A stretch of DNA of 64,000 nt from Hesseltinella vesiculosa (taxonomy: Eukaryota; Mucoromycota; Mucoromycetes; Mucorales; Cunninghamellaceae): the NCBI GenBank assembly GCA_002104935.1, contig MCGT01000045.1, positions 62,001 through 126,000 on the forward strand, in the 5' to 3' direction. Position 1 is the first letter of the stretch. Each line of letters opens with the position of its first letter. The notes beneath the pieces were generated by a model, which was not told where the DNA came from, did no database searches, and was given only the letters and a program-made list of their open reading frames with translations. A program made the position numbers and the translations under genes. This document shows, piece by piece, positions 33,853-44,863 of the stretch.

Positions 33853-36800
33853 CTATTCATCAGGGACAAAATACAGTGTGGTTTTCCCGCGCTTGGTCAT
33901 GGCCAGAGTATCTTCTTCAATCATGCGGTCAAGACTGGTCTTGACAGCTCTCTTGATTTCTTTTTCAGATTTGGTGATGCTTGCGTCCTGAACACGTCGA
34001 CCAACATTGGTAATGACTTCATCCAAGGAGAATTGGCTCTTACTGCCATAGGTATCGATAATGCCCTGGCGAAGGCAGGCATTGAATGGCTTGTCTGCCA
34101 CCTTTCTTCGTTTTGAGATGGTGGCTTGAGCACTGGCCAAGGTTGTTGCAGACTCCGTGGTTGCTGATTCAGCGGTTGTTGCCGAGACGTCAGTGGGCGT
34201 CGGCTGCTGCTTCATCTTTTCAAACGTGGTCTTTGCCGAGGAAAAGCCAGGGAACTGTTGGGACGTGGCTGTCGTAGGTCGCGAACGTGAGGAGGAAGCC
34301 AAGCCATGGCTATTCTGAAACGATATGGTTTTGGACTTTTTGAGAAAGGCTTCTGTGCTATAGAAAAGAAAAAATAAACCGTCCGTCCACAACCAGCCTG
34401 GATTATCTTTTTTATGCTCACGTACGAGGCACCTTCACTAAAATCATAGCCCACACTTTCCAATTCTCCATCGGCGTCATCCTCCACCACCTGGGGCAGG
34501 TCCAGCAGTTTGGCGACCCAGGCCCGGGTACTTTGGTTAAATGTAGGCGTGCAAGGTTGCGTGGCTTCCTTTGGTATGCCGCTGAGGAAACGTGAGAGCA
34601 TGGTTCGCTTTTGTCGGCCAAAGCTATCGCGCTTGGCGGCATAGGTCAAATAAAGGAAGCATTTGGCTCGAGTCATAGCCACATACAAGACACGGCTGTA
34701 GCATCCAAAAAGGGGTCAGATCACAACGGTTCGCGGCATCACTTCCTTGGTCTCTATTTCAATCCTACCTTTCTTCCGCCACGGCATCCTTTCGTGGGCT
34801 ATTGACTGCGCTGTAGGCAGGGATCACGTTTTCTTCGCATGCAACCACAAATACACATGGCCATTCCAGACCCTTGGCGCCGTGCATAGTCATCAATTGG
34901 ACACGCTAGAGATGAAGGAGAAGAAGTGAGCGGATAGGATGACCGGCTAACGGGGGAGAGAATTCATTTACGCCTTTGCCGTCTTCATCTTCGTAATTGT
35001 TGTCGGCAGCCACCGTCAACGTCAGCGTTTCCAAAAAGCGAGCCATGGGGGATTCAGTACGTTCGATGCCTTCTTCCCTTTTACCATTATGAAATGAGCG
35101 CGTGTAAGTCTTGGGATTGAAATCTTAAATAAAGGGGGGGGGGCTATTTCTTACTTGTCCAGGACATTTTCTTCGTCGGTACGTTTGGCATAGGAGATCA
35201 ATTCGCCCACATTCGCCATTTTGACTTCGGCATCCTTTTGATAAAAGGTGCGGATATATCCTTCATAATCGATTTTGCGAATGATGTGATCCAAGATCTT
35301 GTGGATAGGTAGCTACAAGAAGAAGAAGAAGAAGAAAAAAGGGGTGAACGCCAGATCTTTACCGCCGCCAGGCTGTTTACCTCTTGTTGCACCATTTCCA
35401 TGAATTCATTACGCATGTCAACGAGTTTCCTGAGGCTGACTTGGGCACGGGTGGCCAAGCGGGCTTGGCTGCTGAAGGAAGGGTCGGTCAAGATCTTGTG
35501 GATGATTTCGAAATGGTCGAAGCTGTTATCTCGCGCAAGTTTCTGAATGGTGGACACTGACACTTGGCCCAAACCTCGGCGAGGTACATTGATGATGCGT
35601 TCAAACGCCGTTGAATCCTTGGGGTTGAAAAAGAGCTGCATATAGGCCACAAGATCCTTGATTTCCATACGATCCAAAAAGCGAAGACCGCTCACCTGAA
35701 CAACAAGTAAAAAAAAAAAAGAACGTGTCCATTTATCATTGGTGCTTCCGTTTTGTCATCCTTACCACAACAAAGGGAATTTTGGCGCGGGTAAAGGCTT
35801 GTTCAAAGTTGAAGGTCAGGTAGTTCATGCGGAATAGGACGGCAATGCCCTTGTAGTTGACCAGGCCTTTGGTGTATTTAATGATGCGTTCGATTTCGGT
35901 GGCAACGGTTTCAGCTTCGAGGACATCGCTGTTGGTTTGCATCAGTGAGATCAATGCCCCATTGTCATTGTCTGTGAACAGTTCTCGGTCGGGTCGGTTG
36001 GAATCTAACAAAAGAGAGAAGGAGAGAGGTAAGTTTATTGATGCACATTTCATTGGAAGAAACGTTGTCTGGTGCTCGTCGAGCATTACCTTGTTTGACA
36101 ACGTGATTGGCACTGGCCAGGATGTTCTTGGTGCTGCGGTAATTCTTGCTCAAATACGTCACTTGTGTACCAGGATAGTCCTGGAACATGATTTCAAAGT
36201 TTTCCACGCGCGCACTGCGCCAGCCATAAATGCTTTGATCAGGATCTATGTCATGAATCAACGCATGTGTCAGAAGGAAAAGGATGCCTGCTGGTAATGG
36301 CAACGTCCTTACCACCCACCACTGTCAATCCTTTTTCACCATTTTTGGTCAGGTACTGAATCAGCTGGTACTGTGAGGTGCTGGTATCTTGGAACTGCGT
36401 GAAAAAAAAAAAGAGAGAGAGAGCGTTGGTCCATCGCACATCTTGCCATCATGCTTCGTGCACTACCTCGTCCACCAATACGTGTTTGATATTATCTGTC
36501 AGACTAGGCTCGTTCTTCAAAAGGTCGCGTCCCACCAAAATCAAATCATCGAAATCCTACCCCGATAAAAAATGTGGGAGGAATAAGTGAGGAAACAGGT
36601 TTTTTTTTGTCACGAATCGGCTGCCCTGCAGGCACGTCACATTACCAGCAAGTTTTCAGATTTCAATCGGTCGGTATAAGCTCTGATGAGAGAAAAAAAG
36701 GGGGGGTTGAGGAACACACTCTCTTTCACTGACACTTACTGATAAAGCATAGTAAGATAAAGGTTTTCTCTGTCTTGTCCAAACTTATCCAGGTATTCGA

Positions 36801-37465
36801 TCAAGTTGTAGCCGTCATTTTTCATTTTGCTGATGGAGCCAAGCAAAAAACCTGATGGAAAATATAGAGCTGTGAGTCATTGTCATTCTCCAGCGAAAAA
36901 AAAGGGGGCGATATCTTACCGGGTTTGGTGCGCAACATGTCTGGGTGGACTGCGCAGAGCTCTTTAAAAACAAGGGTGCCCAGGCGTTGCATGGTGTTGC
37001 CATCGGCAATACCAAAGTTACGATTGACACCTGCCGCTTCGGCATTGGCTCGGATCAGCCGCGAGCAGACAGAATGAAAAGTGCCCATGCGAATGTAGAC
37101 GGCCTGGCGCCCAAGCAGAGTGGGTTTCAGCAAGCGTTCCTTCATTTCGTTGGCGGCTTTGTTGGTAAATGTGACGACAAGTAGCTCGGTGGGTTTGATG
37201 TTATGCTCATGGATGAGATGGGCAACACGCGTGGTCAGGGCTGAGTACGATGGAACACACAGTAATGCCAAAACAAAAGTGAGGGACATCAGGATAAGCG
37301 CAGAAAACCTGCATTACGCTCTTTTTGATGGATCTTACCTCGAGTTTTCCCAGAGCCAGGGCCAGCACAAATCTGCAACACATTGGAAGGATGTGTCACA
37401 GCTCTGACTTGGTATGGATCAAGCTTATCCAAATACGAGTCGATCATCCTTGCAGTATTAGACAT
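33853..37465 (-). CDS. SRS2: UvrD/PcrA-type 3'-5' DNA helicase, SRS2-like
   Basis: About fifteen exons; the joins I followed keep one intact frame. Motifs in order: Q-motif-like LDPYQVRAVTH and Walker A AGPGSGKTR (first exon, 37465-37339), motif Ia VVTFTNKAANEMKER, GTFHSVCSRLIR, DFDDLI, motif II VLVDE|FQDTS (split by an intron), motif III DPDQSIYGWRSA, YRSTKNIL, GIAVLFRMN, motif V LMTMHGAKGLEWPCVFV, and motif VI RVLYVAMTRAK. The Ser/Thr-rich C-terminus ends in a ~75-residue basic module (FNACLRQGIIDTYGSKSQF onward). Srs2-class helicases strip Rad51 from DNA and limit recombination. Whether the PCNA-binding tail of yeast Srs2 is conserved cannot be seen. Divergent from the DBT gene. Confidence 0.9.
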
Positions 37466-37531
37466 GAAAAAAAAAAAAAAAAAAAAAGATAAAGACTAAA
37501 AAAAAAGAAGAGGCGTGGATATGATAACAAA

Positions 37532-38018
37532 ATGAAACCCCGCGTTTCTTCACCTCTCCTCCATCTTGCTATGAATTCCACTACGTCTACAGTCAAGTCG
37601 GCTGCGGTATACCCTACCAGTCGGCCAGTCTCGCCTTTTTGTGCGAATGTCTGTGCCTTGAATAAGCCAGTCAATGCTCTTGATGACTTGCCGAGTTCAA
37701 AAAAAGCTACAAGAAAACGAGGAACACTTTGCTCAGTTGCATGGCTGTCCAGGCCAGGTGCGACTACGTGGAAGGGGTTGGCTTAACACCTTTATGGCTT
37801 CTATTTTTTGTTTTCTACGAAAAGATTGTACCCTCCAAGGAGTGCAAAGGGAGAACCCCTGCACCATCTTTATTCCATTAGATGGGCCTTCACAGGATCA
37901 GCTGTGGCGCAATTACCTTCGTTGAGGTATTGAGAAACTGCGCAAATTCATGAAGGATCATGACGTTGAAAACAAAGTGCGCCCCCTCTGCTACTGCCCT
38001 CACATCAGCTGGAACTAG
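37532..38018 (+). pseudogene. Possible gene relic
   Basis: A plus-strand frame from 37532 (Met codons at 37532 and 37571) runs into an A7 tract at about 37699, after which the protein-like sequence continues in another frame (QENEEHFAQLHGCPGQV...), meets one in-frame TGA at 37923-37925, and goes on as GIEKLRKFMKDHDVENK to a TAG at 38018. The pattern suggests a decayed gene with a homopolymer frameshift and a nonsense mutation, or a real gene with introns I cannot place. No family is recognised. It sits inside the divergent region between the SRS2-like and DBT genes. Confidence 0.3.
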
Positions 38019-38368
38019 CCGGACCTCAGGCAGATGAATACGATATCTCTGGCCTCCGTACCTGTATTTTTATGGCTAACTTTTTTTTTTACCACTGGTA
38101 CGTTTTACCAGAGACGCAGGGTGGACGGGAAAAAAGGCAAACGACGTAAGATCTGACCTGCAAAGTAAAAGAGACTTTGATAACTGCCAAAAACACGACG
38201 CCCAGCGACGTTCATGGAGAGGAGACAATGACAAGTGGGGGCCAATCAGAAGCAGCAGCACGTCCAATTTTTCCCACTTTTGTTTCCCACGGCTCTGTAT
38301 TTCGGATGTGTTGGCACAAACCCCAACTTTTTTTTTTTCCTCTTCCTTTCATTTTCCAGTACCCTCCC
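38019..38368. promoter_or_regulatory. Upstream region of DBT
   Basis: T9-T10 runs near 38081 and 38330, pyrimidine-rich just before the ATG. No certain core element. Confidence 0.4.
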
Positions 38369-39995
38369 ATGAACAGCCGCTGGTTCCAACTAGAAAGACG
38401 AATCATACCACGCAATGGTTGCTCTGTGCTGGCAAAGGTAATGCGCATGTCAACTTCTATCGATATCCATTACTTTTTGGTTTCTGAAAAAGGACTGACC
38501 GTGACTCTCCCCTTTTATTTTCAATCGTAGAATCGCACCATGCCTTATATTGAATCACGTTTACGACGTGGCTTCCATACTTCCTGGCATCCTCAAGCCA
38601 TGCATTCATTTTTGTTGGCAGATATTGGCGAAGGTATCACCGAATGTGAATTGATTCAATGGTAAACTGCCCTCATTTGAGAAGAGCTGGACTTCTTATT
38701 TCATGCATTGTTTGGCAATGTGTCTAGGCATGTCAAGCCGGGGCAACAAATCGAAGAGTTTGACAAGATTTGTGAAGTGCAGTCGGACAAGGCTTCGGTG
38801 GAAATCACATCTCGCTATGCTGGCACGGTCAAGAAGCTGTACTACCAACCCAACGACATAGCCCTTGTCGGAAAGCCTCTGGTGGACATTGAATCCGAAG
38901 GGGAAGACGATGGGGATGCCCCGGTCGCTACGGTCGACAGCAGCAACGAGCAGCCACAAGCACCTACGCCCTTGTCTGTCGAATCAGCCAGCTCCACCCT
39001 CTCCTTTCCATCGGTCAAGCGTCTGGCTGCTCTGAATGGTGTTGCTTTGGCGGATCTACAAGGCTCTGGAAAGCGTGGAAGCATCCTCAAACAAGACATC
39101 CTACAAGCCCTAAGCGGCCGCCCTTTGGGTAAATGTCACAAAGAAGTCGACAGCCTTCCATCTCACTCATCTTTTGTCCCGCGCAGTGACCAAAAAGGAA
39201 TCGACAGATACCAAGCCAGCAGCTCCCATCGCTATGCCTGTGATGCAAACCCCACCTACCATCACTGCAAGCGATGACCTGTCGCAAGGTCAGCGCACCA
39301 TGTTCCACAACATGACTGAGTCATTGAATATTCCCCAGCTCGGCTTCAAGGACGATGTGGAGTTGGATGCAACAGTGAATTACCGCTCCCAGCTGAACGA
39401 CTACTTGGCCAAGCACCCTGAACGCTATTCGTTCAACCGCATCTCATACCTGCCCATCTTTATCAAGACCCTATCGATCGCGCTTGGCTACTACCCTATC
39501 CTGAACGCATACGTCCAAGGAAACCCCCAGGATGTGCACTCGTTGCGTCTGGTGTATCGATCGGGCCACCACGTTGGCGTGGCCATGGATACCCCCTTTG
39601 GTTTGATGGTGCCCAATATCAAGAACGTCGAGTCCAAGAGCGTGTTTGAAGTGGCGGCCGAACTGCACCGACTCAAGGGTTTGGCCCAGACCAACAGCCT
39701 GCCCCAGGAAGATCTGCAAGGCGGCACCATCACCTTGTCCAATGTCGGTACCATTTCCGGCACCTACTCCAACCCCATGATTGTATCCACGTCTGAGCTA
39801 GCCATCCTGGCCTTGGGCCGTCTGCAGACCCTTCCCCGCTTCGATGCCTCGGGCAAAGTCGTGTCTCGCAAGATTCTGCCTGTCAGTTGGGCCGCTGACC
39901 ATCGCATCATTGACGGTGGTACCATCGCCCGCTTTGGCAGCACCTGGAAAACCTTGATAGAAAACCCTGCTCTGCTTGTCAGCGAGCTCAGATAA
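38369..39995 (+). CDS. DBT: Branched-chain alpha-keto acid dehydrogenase E2 (dihydrolipoyl transacylase)
   Basis: Four exons (38369-38437, 38531-38661, 38728-39128, 39187-39995) give 469 aa. A basic, acid-free N-terminus (about 1-45; RLRRGFHTS) fits mitochondrial import and presequence cleavage. The lipoyl domain (about 50-125) has the modified lysine in VQSDKASVEI; the peripheral subunit-binding domain is at about 165-200 (FPSVKRLAALNGVALADLQG); the catalytic domain carries the DHRIIDGG active site near the C-terminus. The order LADIGEGITECEL at the start of the lipoyl domain and the DVELDAT stretch favour the branched-chain enzyme over pyruvate or oxoglutarate E2. It acts in mitochondrial breakdown of valine, leucine and isoleucine. 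Confidence 0.95.
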
Positions 39996-40452
39996 TACAC
40001 TTGTCTTTCAATACATCAGTAAAGCGAAAAAAAAAAAAAAGGTTCACTCTCCTCTCGTACGGTTTGGGCCATGTTGACAACCATCCAAAAATGAGCTACT
40101 CCCTTTTTCCCTTGATAACACCGTTGACAATGCAAGGCAATCTTTGATTGTTTGATTGTGGAACAATGAAAGTTATCAAGATGGAATCCTACCCTTGCCT
40201 CTTAAGGAAAAGATGTCGACATTAGGTTATATGGAAGCCACTGGACTATTTTTTCGAAAGAAATTACCAAACGAACGATGCAGGCGCATTTGAATGGGGT
40301 GAAATAGAAGAACGAGAAGGTTTTTAAGGCTGTTCTTTTTCAGCCGATTCTGTGCAACGATTCCAAGCCCAAGAAGGGCACACTCCCTATTTTTGGGGTA
40401 AAACAGGCACTCGCACAAAAGACACATGATGGATGCAAGGATATTTTTATGT
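39996..40452. other. Convergent 3' region of DBT and F-box gene
   Basis: A14 run at about 40027-40040; no supportable gene. Confidence 0.5.
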
Positions 40453-41799
40453 TCATGGAGGACATGTAAGACGCAGATGAGGACAAAGGCTTGCAAGGGA
40501 ATCAAGCGACGACTGGGAAATATGAACATTCTTGATCATGCGCAAGGAGCAAAGCGGGTATGTTTTAGCCAGAGTCGAACAGGTGGGTGAGAAAGATAAG
40601 ATGGCGCCCTGAACATGGAGATGCTGGACAAAAGGGAACTGACCAAGAAGAGCTGCAAGGTCTAGTCGTGGCAAGTTGTTGGAAAGAGGGTAAATGAGCG
40701 ATAGGGAGGTCAGCGAGGACAGGTTGCCGGAGGCAAAATAATGAAGAGCATCGAGGATCGACTGCCAATGCGAGCAGCAGGTCAACGTCAATGAATGCAA
40801 GTGCTGGAGGCGGCTCTCGCTCCGTCGATCATCCAGCAGCCGGGCCCAGTCGCGTAAAAACAGATGGTCGGTTGCCAGAGTGCAAGTCAGATCCAGGCGC
40901 CTCACAGAAGGAAACGTCGCACAGAGTAAGGCTACCATGCGTCCGATTTCGTTTTCATCTTGACAATCTTGCTCGTCCAGGATCAAACGGAGAGAACGCA
41001 CCGAGTCCCAGGGCTGTATCACGGTCTCGTTTTCCCAAAGAGTGGGTGCAAAGTCGGCTAGTGAAAACCGGCATGACAAGGATTCTAAATAAGGGCAGGC
41101 CTGGTGGAGCGCCACTAAAGGGGGCGGACGAGCATCGTGATCCATCTCGTCGATACTTTTTTGGAGGTAGTACGTGGTGCTGATGAGATCAAAGTAGGCT
41201 ACGGACAGCAAATCGAGGCAGCGGAGGTGGTGGAGCATTGGTAGGATGGCGTGGGTAAAGTAAGGTTTGGGAAGAGGACCCATCAGCGTCAAGTTAGTGA
41301 TTCTTGGAAGGCCAAAAATAGTCAGGAGTTGCTTAGCCAGGGGGTCTCGTTGTGGTAAGCCTTGTTTTGTGGAAGGGTCTAGCTGGGCTTGGGCCTTGAT
41401 GAGAACGTCGCCATCGAGTATCAGGTCAGTGGCATGGGCACAAAGGCGAATCATACGGGCAATGTCGTCCAAGGACAGATGCATTTCGTCCAGCACTAGT
41501 GTTTGGGCATGGAGAGCAATGGAAGAGCCAGTGCTTTGTTGCTGGTGTTCGAGATAAGACAATAACGAATGGAAGTTTTGGATGGCTTGACGATGCCGTT
41601 CCTTGCTGGTACGGATGTTGGGAGGACCATGTTTGAGCCAGACCCGGACCAAAGAGAACAGGATGGGGCAAACCAGCCGATTCAGGGTATGGTTACAACA
41701 GCGCAATTGTTTCAGGTCGCGAATGTCCAGAAACGAAATCACAAGTTGAAGTAGCTCCGGTGGCAATGTTCCCATGTGATTCGCCACCAATGGCTTCAT
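40453..41799 (-). CDS. F-box protein with leucine-rich-repeat-like body
   Basis: Single exon, 448 aa. Residues 9-45 form an F-box (LPPELLQLVISFLDIRDLKQ followed by LRCCNHTLNRLV), which should bind Skp1 in an SCF ubiquitin ligase. The rest contains irregular Leu-rich repeats (LTNLTLMGPLPK-like, VRRLDLTCTLA, LHSLTLTCCSH, LTSLSLIYPL), the usual substrate-recognition part. Start placed at the Met before KPLVANHMGTLPPEL because the frame upstream is a Phe/Lys-rich translation of an A/T-rich leader. The substrate is unknown; such F-box genes are often expanded in this group of fungi. Confidence 0.85.
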   Translation of the reverse strand: MKPLVANHMGTLPPELLQLVISFLDIRDLKQLRCCNHTLNRLVCPILFSLVRVWLKHGPPNIRTSKERHRQAIQNFHSLLSYLEHQQQSTGSSIALHAQTLVLDEMHLSLDDIARMIRLCAHATDLILDGDVLIKAQAQLDPSTKQGLPQRDPLAKQLLTIFGLPRITNLTLMGPLPKPYFTHAILPMLHHLRCLDLLSVAYFDLISTTYYLQKSIDEMDHDARPPPLVALHQACPYLESLSCRFSLADFAPTLWENETVIQPWDSVRSLRLILDEQDCQDENEIGRMVALLCATFPSVRRLDLTCTLATDHLFLRDWARLLDDRRSESRLQHLHSLTLTCCSHWQSILDALHYFASGNLSSLTSLSLIYPLSNNLPRLDLAALLGQFPFVQHLHVQGAILSFSPTCSTLAKTYPLCSLRMIKNVHISQSSLDSLASLCPHLRLTCPP

Positions 41800-42741
41800 G
41801 ACGACGGGAATAAAAGAATAGAAAAAAGGAATGGAAATGTGGGTATAGTGTCGAAAGACGAAGAAAAAAAGCAAAAAAGAAAGAGACGCCACTTTTTTCC
41901 ATCGCTCTTTTTTTTTGGTGCTTCCTGAGCATAGTGAGATTGAAAAGGCGATGTTAAAGATCAACTTTTTTTTTTTTACGTTTGTGTTTGGTGGCCAAGG
42001 CTTTTTCTTATTTTTTCAAAGCTCCTTTCGTAGTGAACATTCCGCTGGGGTCATTAGTTAGAGACCTTAAAATAATAAATACTGGGTATTAATGTCAAAG
42101 TAGTGTAGTCTCGACGTCGAGTGTGATCTCGAAGAGTTGGCAAGAAAAATATCAAAAATTACTGCTGGGCTGTATAGCCGAAAATTCTAGATTGTGGACA
42201 CAAAAAAGAGTATCCGTCACTCATGCACAGCATAAATGTTGGCAAAAAACCTTACCGCTGCTGAGTAAAGTCAATCGTCATCTTTTTTAGCAGATGGCCA
42301 GGCTCATCTCAGTACACAGTGACAAGGACCATCATCCTTGTTGCCTCATACCCAGCTTGTCCTGGAGATGGGACGCTTTTTTTTCCCGGAGCTTCCTTTC
42401 ATCAAAGCCAGTGCCTTTTTTCATTTTTGGCACTTTGAGTCACCTATGGCTCCTGACTATCACCGCCGGTCCACTGACTCCTCAGCAAAGGCTCCCAGCC
42501 AAAGCCGCATCTGGTTTTCTAGGCCTTCTTAAAATAAACTGGTCCATTCAAAACATAAGCTTGAGAAGCGGCTGTCATTGTAACCAGAAAATCATGGTAA
42601 ATGAAGACTTGAAATGGAAGATGTTATGACAACCGACAAAATTCCAATTTAGAAGCTCAGGCGGGAACATCGTGCAAACGCAGAAGCAAAAACCAGCACG
42701 TGGCACGGTGAAAGTGCGCGGCAAAAAAAAATAGATGGTCT
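41800..42741. other. Spacer bordering the mobile island
   Basis: Contains the F-box leader and about 700 bp of unassigned sequence; a 111-codon plus-strand frame at 42294-42629 shows no recognisable domain. Confidence 0.45.
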
Positions 42742-42816
42742 ACCCTGAAAGCCAACCAGGAAATCCCAGAGCCAGGAAACTTGTCAGAGAAAGTCCTGCT
42801 GCTCATCAGTAGATTA

Positions 42817-42847
<31 letters not shown>

Positions 42848-42938
42848 CAATTGCTTACCTTGCCCACCTTTCCTGCCGCCCGCCCTCACCAAGTGACCAC
42901 CCTGAAAGCCAACCAGGATTGCCCAAAGCCAGGAAACT
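42742..42938. repeat. Direct repeat pair (about 40 bp) around a poly-T run
   Basis: Copies at 42742-42781 and 42899-42938 share the 20-mer ACCCTGAAAGCCAACCAGGA and then GCCAGGAAACT, with a few differences between. They are 157 bp apart and enclose a T run of about 28 nt (about 42820-42847). The second copy touches the transposase fragment. Confidence 0.8.
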
Positions 42939-42939
42939 A

Positions 42940-43230
42940 TAGTTACGGTACCTATGACTAAGGCGAAGGCAGCATCTATTCTAGGTGCGATTTCTGCCAC
43001 TGGCCTAATTAATGTTCGTTTGCGAGTTCCAAAACGTATCAAAAAGAGAAAGCTTGGTTGTGAGACTGCTGCTTATAGCATAGGAACAGCAACAGGACAT
43101 TATCTGAGCTTTTTAAAGGCGACGTTTGATGAAATGGACAGGTACCCAGAAATGAAGGGGCACTATCTTGCCATGGATAATGCTCCTAATCATTGCTAAG
43201 CCAACATAGGAAAGTATATTCTCTCTCGAG
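42940..43230 (+). mobile_element. Tc1/mariner-IS630-type DDE transposase fragment
   Basis: Encodes the middle of a DDE_3-type transposase: VTVPMTKAKAASILGAIS, a KRIKKRKLG basic patch, TGHYLSFLKATFDEMD and the second catalytic aspartate in LAMDNAPNH. One in-frame TAA (43198-43200) follows, after which ANIGKYILSRG continues the family sequence before all similarity stops near 43230. The N-terminal DNA-binding part and the C-terminal Pro-rich/third acidic region are absent. It resembles transposases common in Mucorales genomes (recollection, not searched). A dead remnant. Confidence 0.8.
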
Positions 43231-44524
43231 GGTTGGTCATGGATGACGTGGACGAGCACAAGTTGCCAGTGACCGGGTGGATTAGCGCAGGAAGGGTGGA
43301 CTTTGCGGCACATTCGGTTGCAGATCGCTTTATGTATCCAGGCGATCTCTCACCGTTTTCTCGCCAGTGTCGCCGGGATTTCAACGTCCATCCGAGGGCC
43401 ATTTCTTCTTGGACGCGGGCGATTGAGGACTCTACTTGTAGGAGGTCTGGAAGAAATAGGGTGCGGGACCGGGAGGATGCTTTGGACTGTCTCAAGAGCT
43501 GATTGCGTCGGGATTGCAGGTGGCGAAGGGATCGTTGTAGGAACGGTGTGCGTTTACGGCCGATATGTTGTGCAACTTTTTTGGTGACCTCTTTAACATC
43601 GTCCCGTTGTTCCTGGGGTGAAAGTGTGGTGGACGCACTTTGGCTGGCGGTCCAGAAGTCCAGCGCTTTGTATAGGTGGGACTGGAAGGCAGGGAGGGCC
43701 GCTAGCTGGGGGCGGGCTCGCCAGTAAGGGCTGGTTCGACGGGGCTTAGTGGTGAGGTGGATGGACAGAAGGGCATGGTCGGTCCACGATGCCGAGACAT
43801 AGGCAACAGATGCTCTAGAGGTCAACGGAGCTAGGTCTGGAGAGCAAAATATGAAGTCGATCACTGAAGACGAAGAGCCACGTCGGAAGGTGGGGAGGTC
43901 CTGAACTTCGCGGCACGCCAGAGTGTTGTAGAAAGAGGTTGTCAATCGGTTGAACCATGAGCGTGACTGGGCTAAGTTGTCCAGGGGCGGAACTGGTTGG
44001 TTGAAGTCGCCTAGAAGGAAGGATCGTCCTTGTTCCAGTAAGGCTTCTACAGGAAAAGTCTCTGTCAGTGAACTGAAGAAGGCCTTGCGAGGGGAGTATG
44101 CCACTGGAGCATAGATCACGAAAACTTGAATTGGGTCGAACAGGCCATCCTTGTGAGAAACGGTGGCCTCAAGTACACGGTCATCTATTCTTTGCATTGC
44201 GGGGCCAGTATATACCGTGCGACTTCCAGCGGCCCGATGGTGGTGGATGGCGTCAAGTTGACGATCAAAGTCAAGATCTTTTTTCGTAAAACCTGAAATG
44301 TTAAAGAAAACAGAGTGACGTTCATTGCCGCGAATCCAGAGGGATCGAGTGGGTAGTGGGTTGATGTTCTGTGCCGGTGGATGTGAGGCCGAAACCATTT
44401 GCGCAAAGGTGCGGGATTGAGGAGTATCTTCTCCATCCAGAGGAGCCGGGGTGGGGAGTGGGAAGACATGTAAAGTAAAACAGAAAGCGCATTTTATTGG
44501 ACGATTCCAAGCACCGTGTAACAT
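43220..44524 (-). mobile_element. Truncated LINE-type retrotransposon fragment (endonuclease region)
   Basis: One long minus-strand frame of about 430 codons. It has the late part of an apurinic-type endonuclease/exonuclease/phosphatase domain: LEATVSHKDG, FVIYAPVAYSPRKAFF, FLLGDFNQP, SSSVIDFIFCSPDLAPL and SWTDHALLSIHL. Then comes the linker typical of LINE ORF2 proteins (SRRNQLLRQSKAS... WRENGERSPGYI...). The frame ends where it meets the transposase fragment, so the reverse transcriptase is missing. The beginning of the endonuclease is also not recognisable. Non-autonomous remnant. Confidence 0.8.
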
Positions 44525-44560
44525 TCGTATCCGTGTATTCTCTGAAACTCCTCATTATTC

Positions 44561-44637
44561 GGGCACTATTTGGGCACTATTCGGGCACTTCTCAGGCACT
44601 TCTCAGGCACTTCTCAGGCACTTCTCAGGCACTTCTC
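44561..44637. repeat. Tandem array of an 11-bp unit, seven copies
   Basis: Units GGGCACTATTT, GGGCACTATTC, GGGCACTTCTC, then four AGGCACTTCTC copies in a row. One further GGGCACTATTC lies at 46743-46753, just outside the right inverted repeat of the neighbouring element, and GCCCAAATAGTGC at 44711-44723 is its inverse at the left repeat. Confidence 0.9.
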
Positions 44638-44722
44638 GGACTTTTATTTTGCCTGCTAAAAAATTTATCTTGCGCGCCAATGAACACACACAAAAAATAC
44701 TGTCAGTAATGCCCAAATAGTG

Positions 44723-44863
44723 CAATGATGCAAAAAAAAAAAAAAAAAAAAAAAAATGGGCAAGTAGGAGCTCTCTTTCCTACATCGCCATGACAACGAA
44801 AAAGTTATTCATTGACAATGCCTGTCATTTGTGCAACAAGTGCAATTTCTCTCAAAAAGCAAA
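44723..44863 (+). repeat. Left terminal inverted repeat
   Basis: CAATGATGC, an A25 run, then about 107 bp that match the complement of 46617-46740 with two mismatches and one extra base. Contains the start codon (44790) and first 25 codons of the element gene. Confidence 0.92.

Noticed and set aside
43196..44524. LINE frame as an intact retrotransposon gene
   Set aside because: The reverse transcriptase and 3' end are missing and the first endonuclease motifs are not recognisable; it is a fragment.
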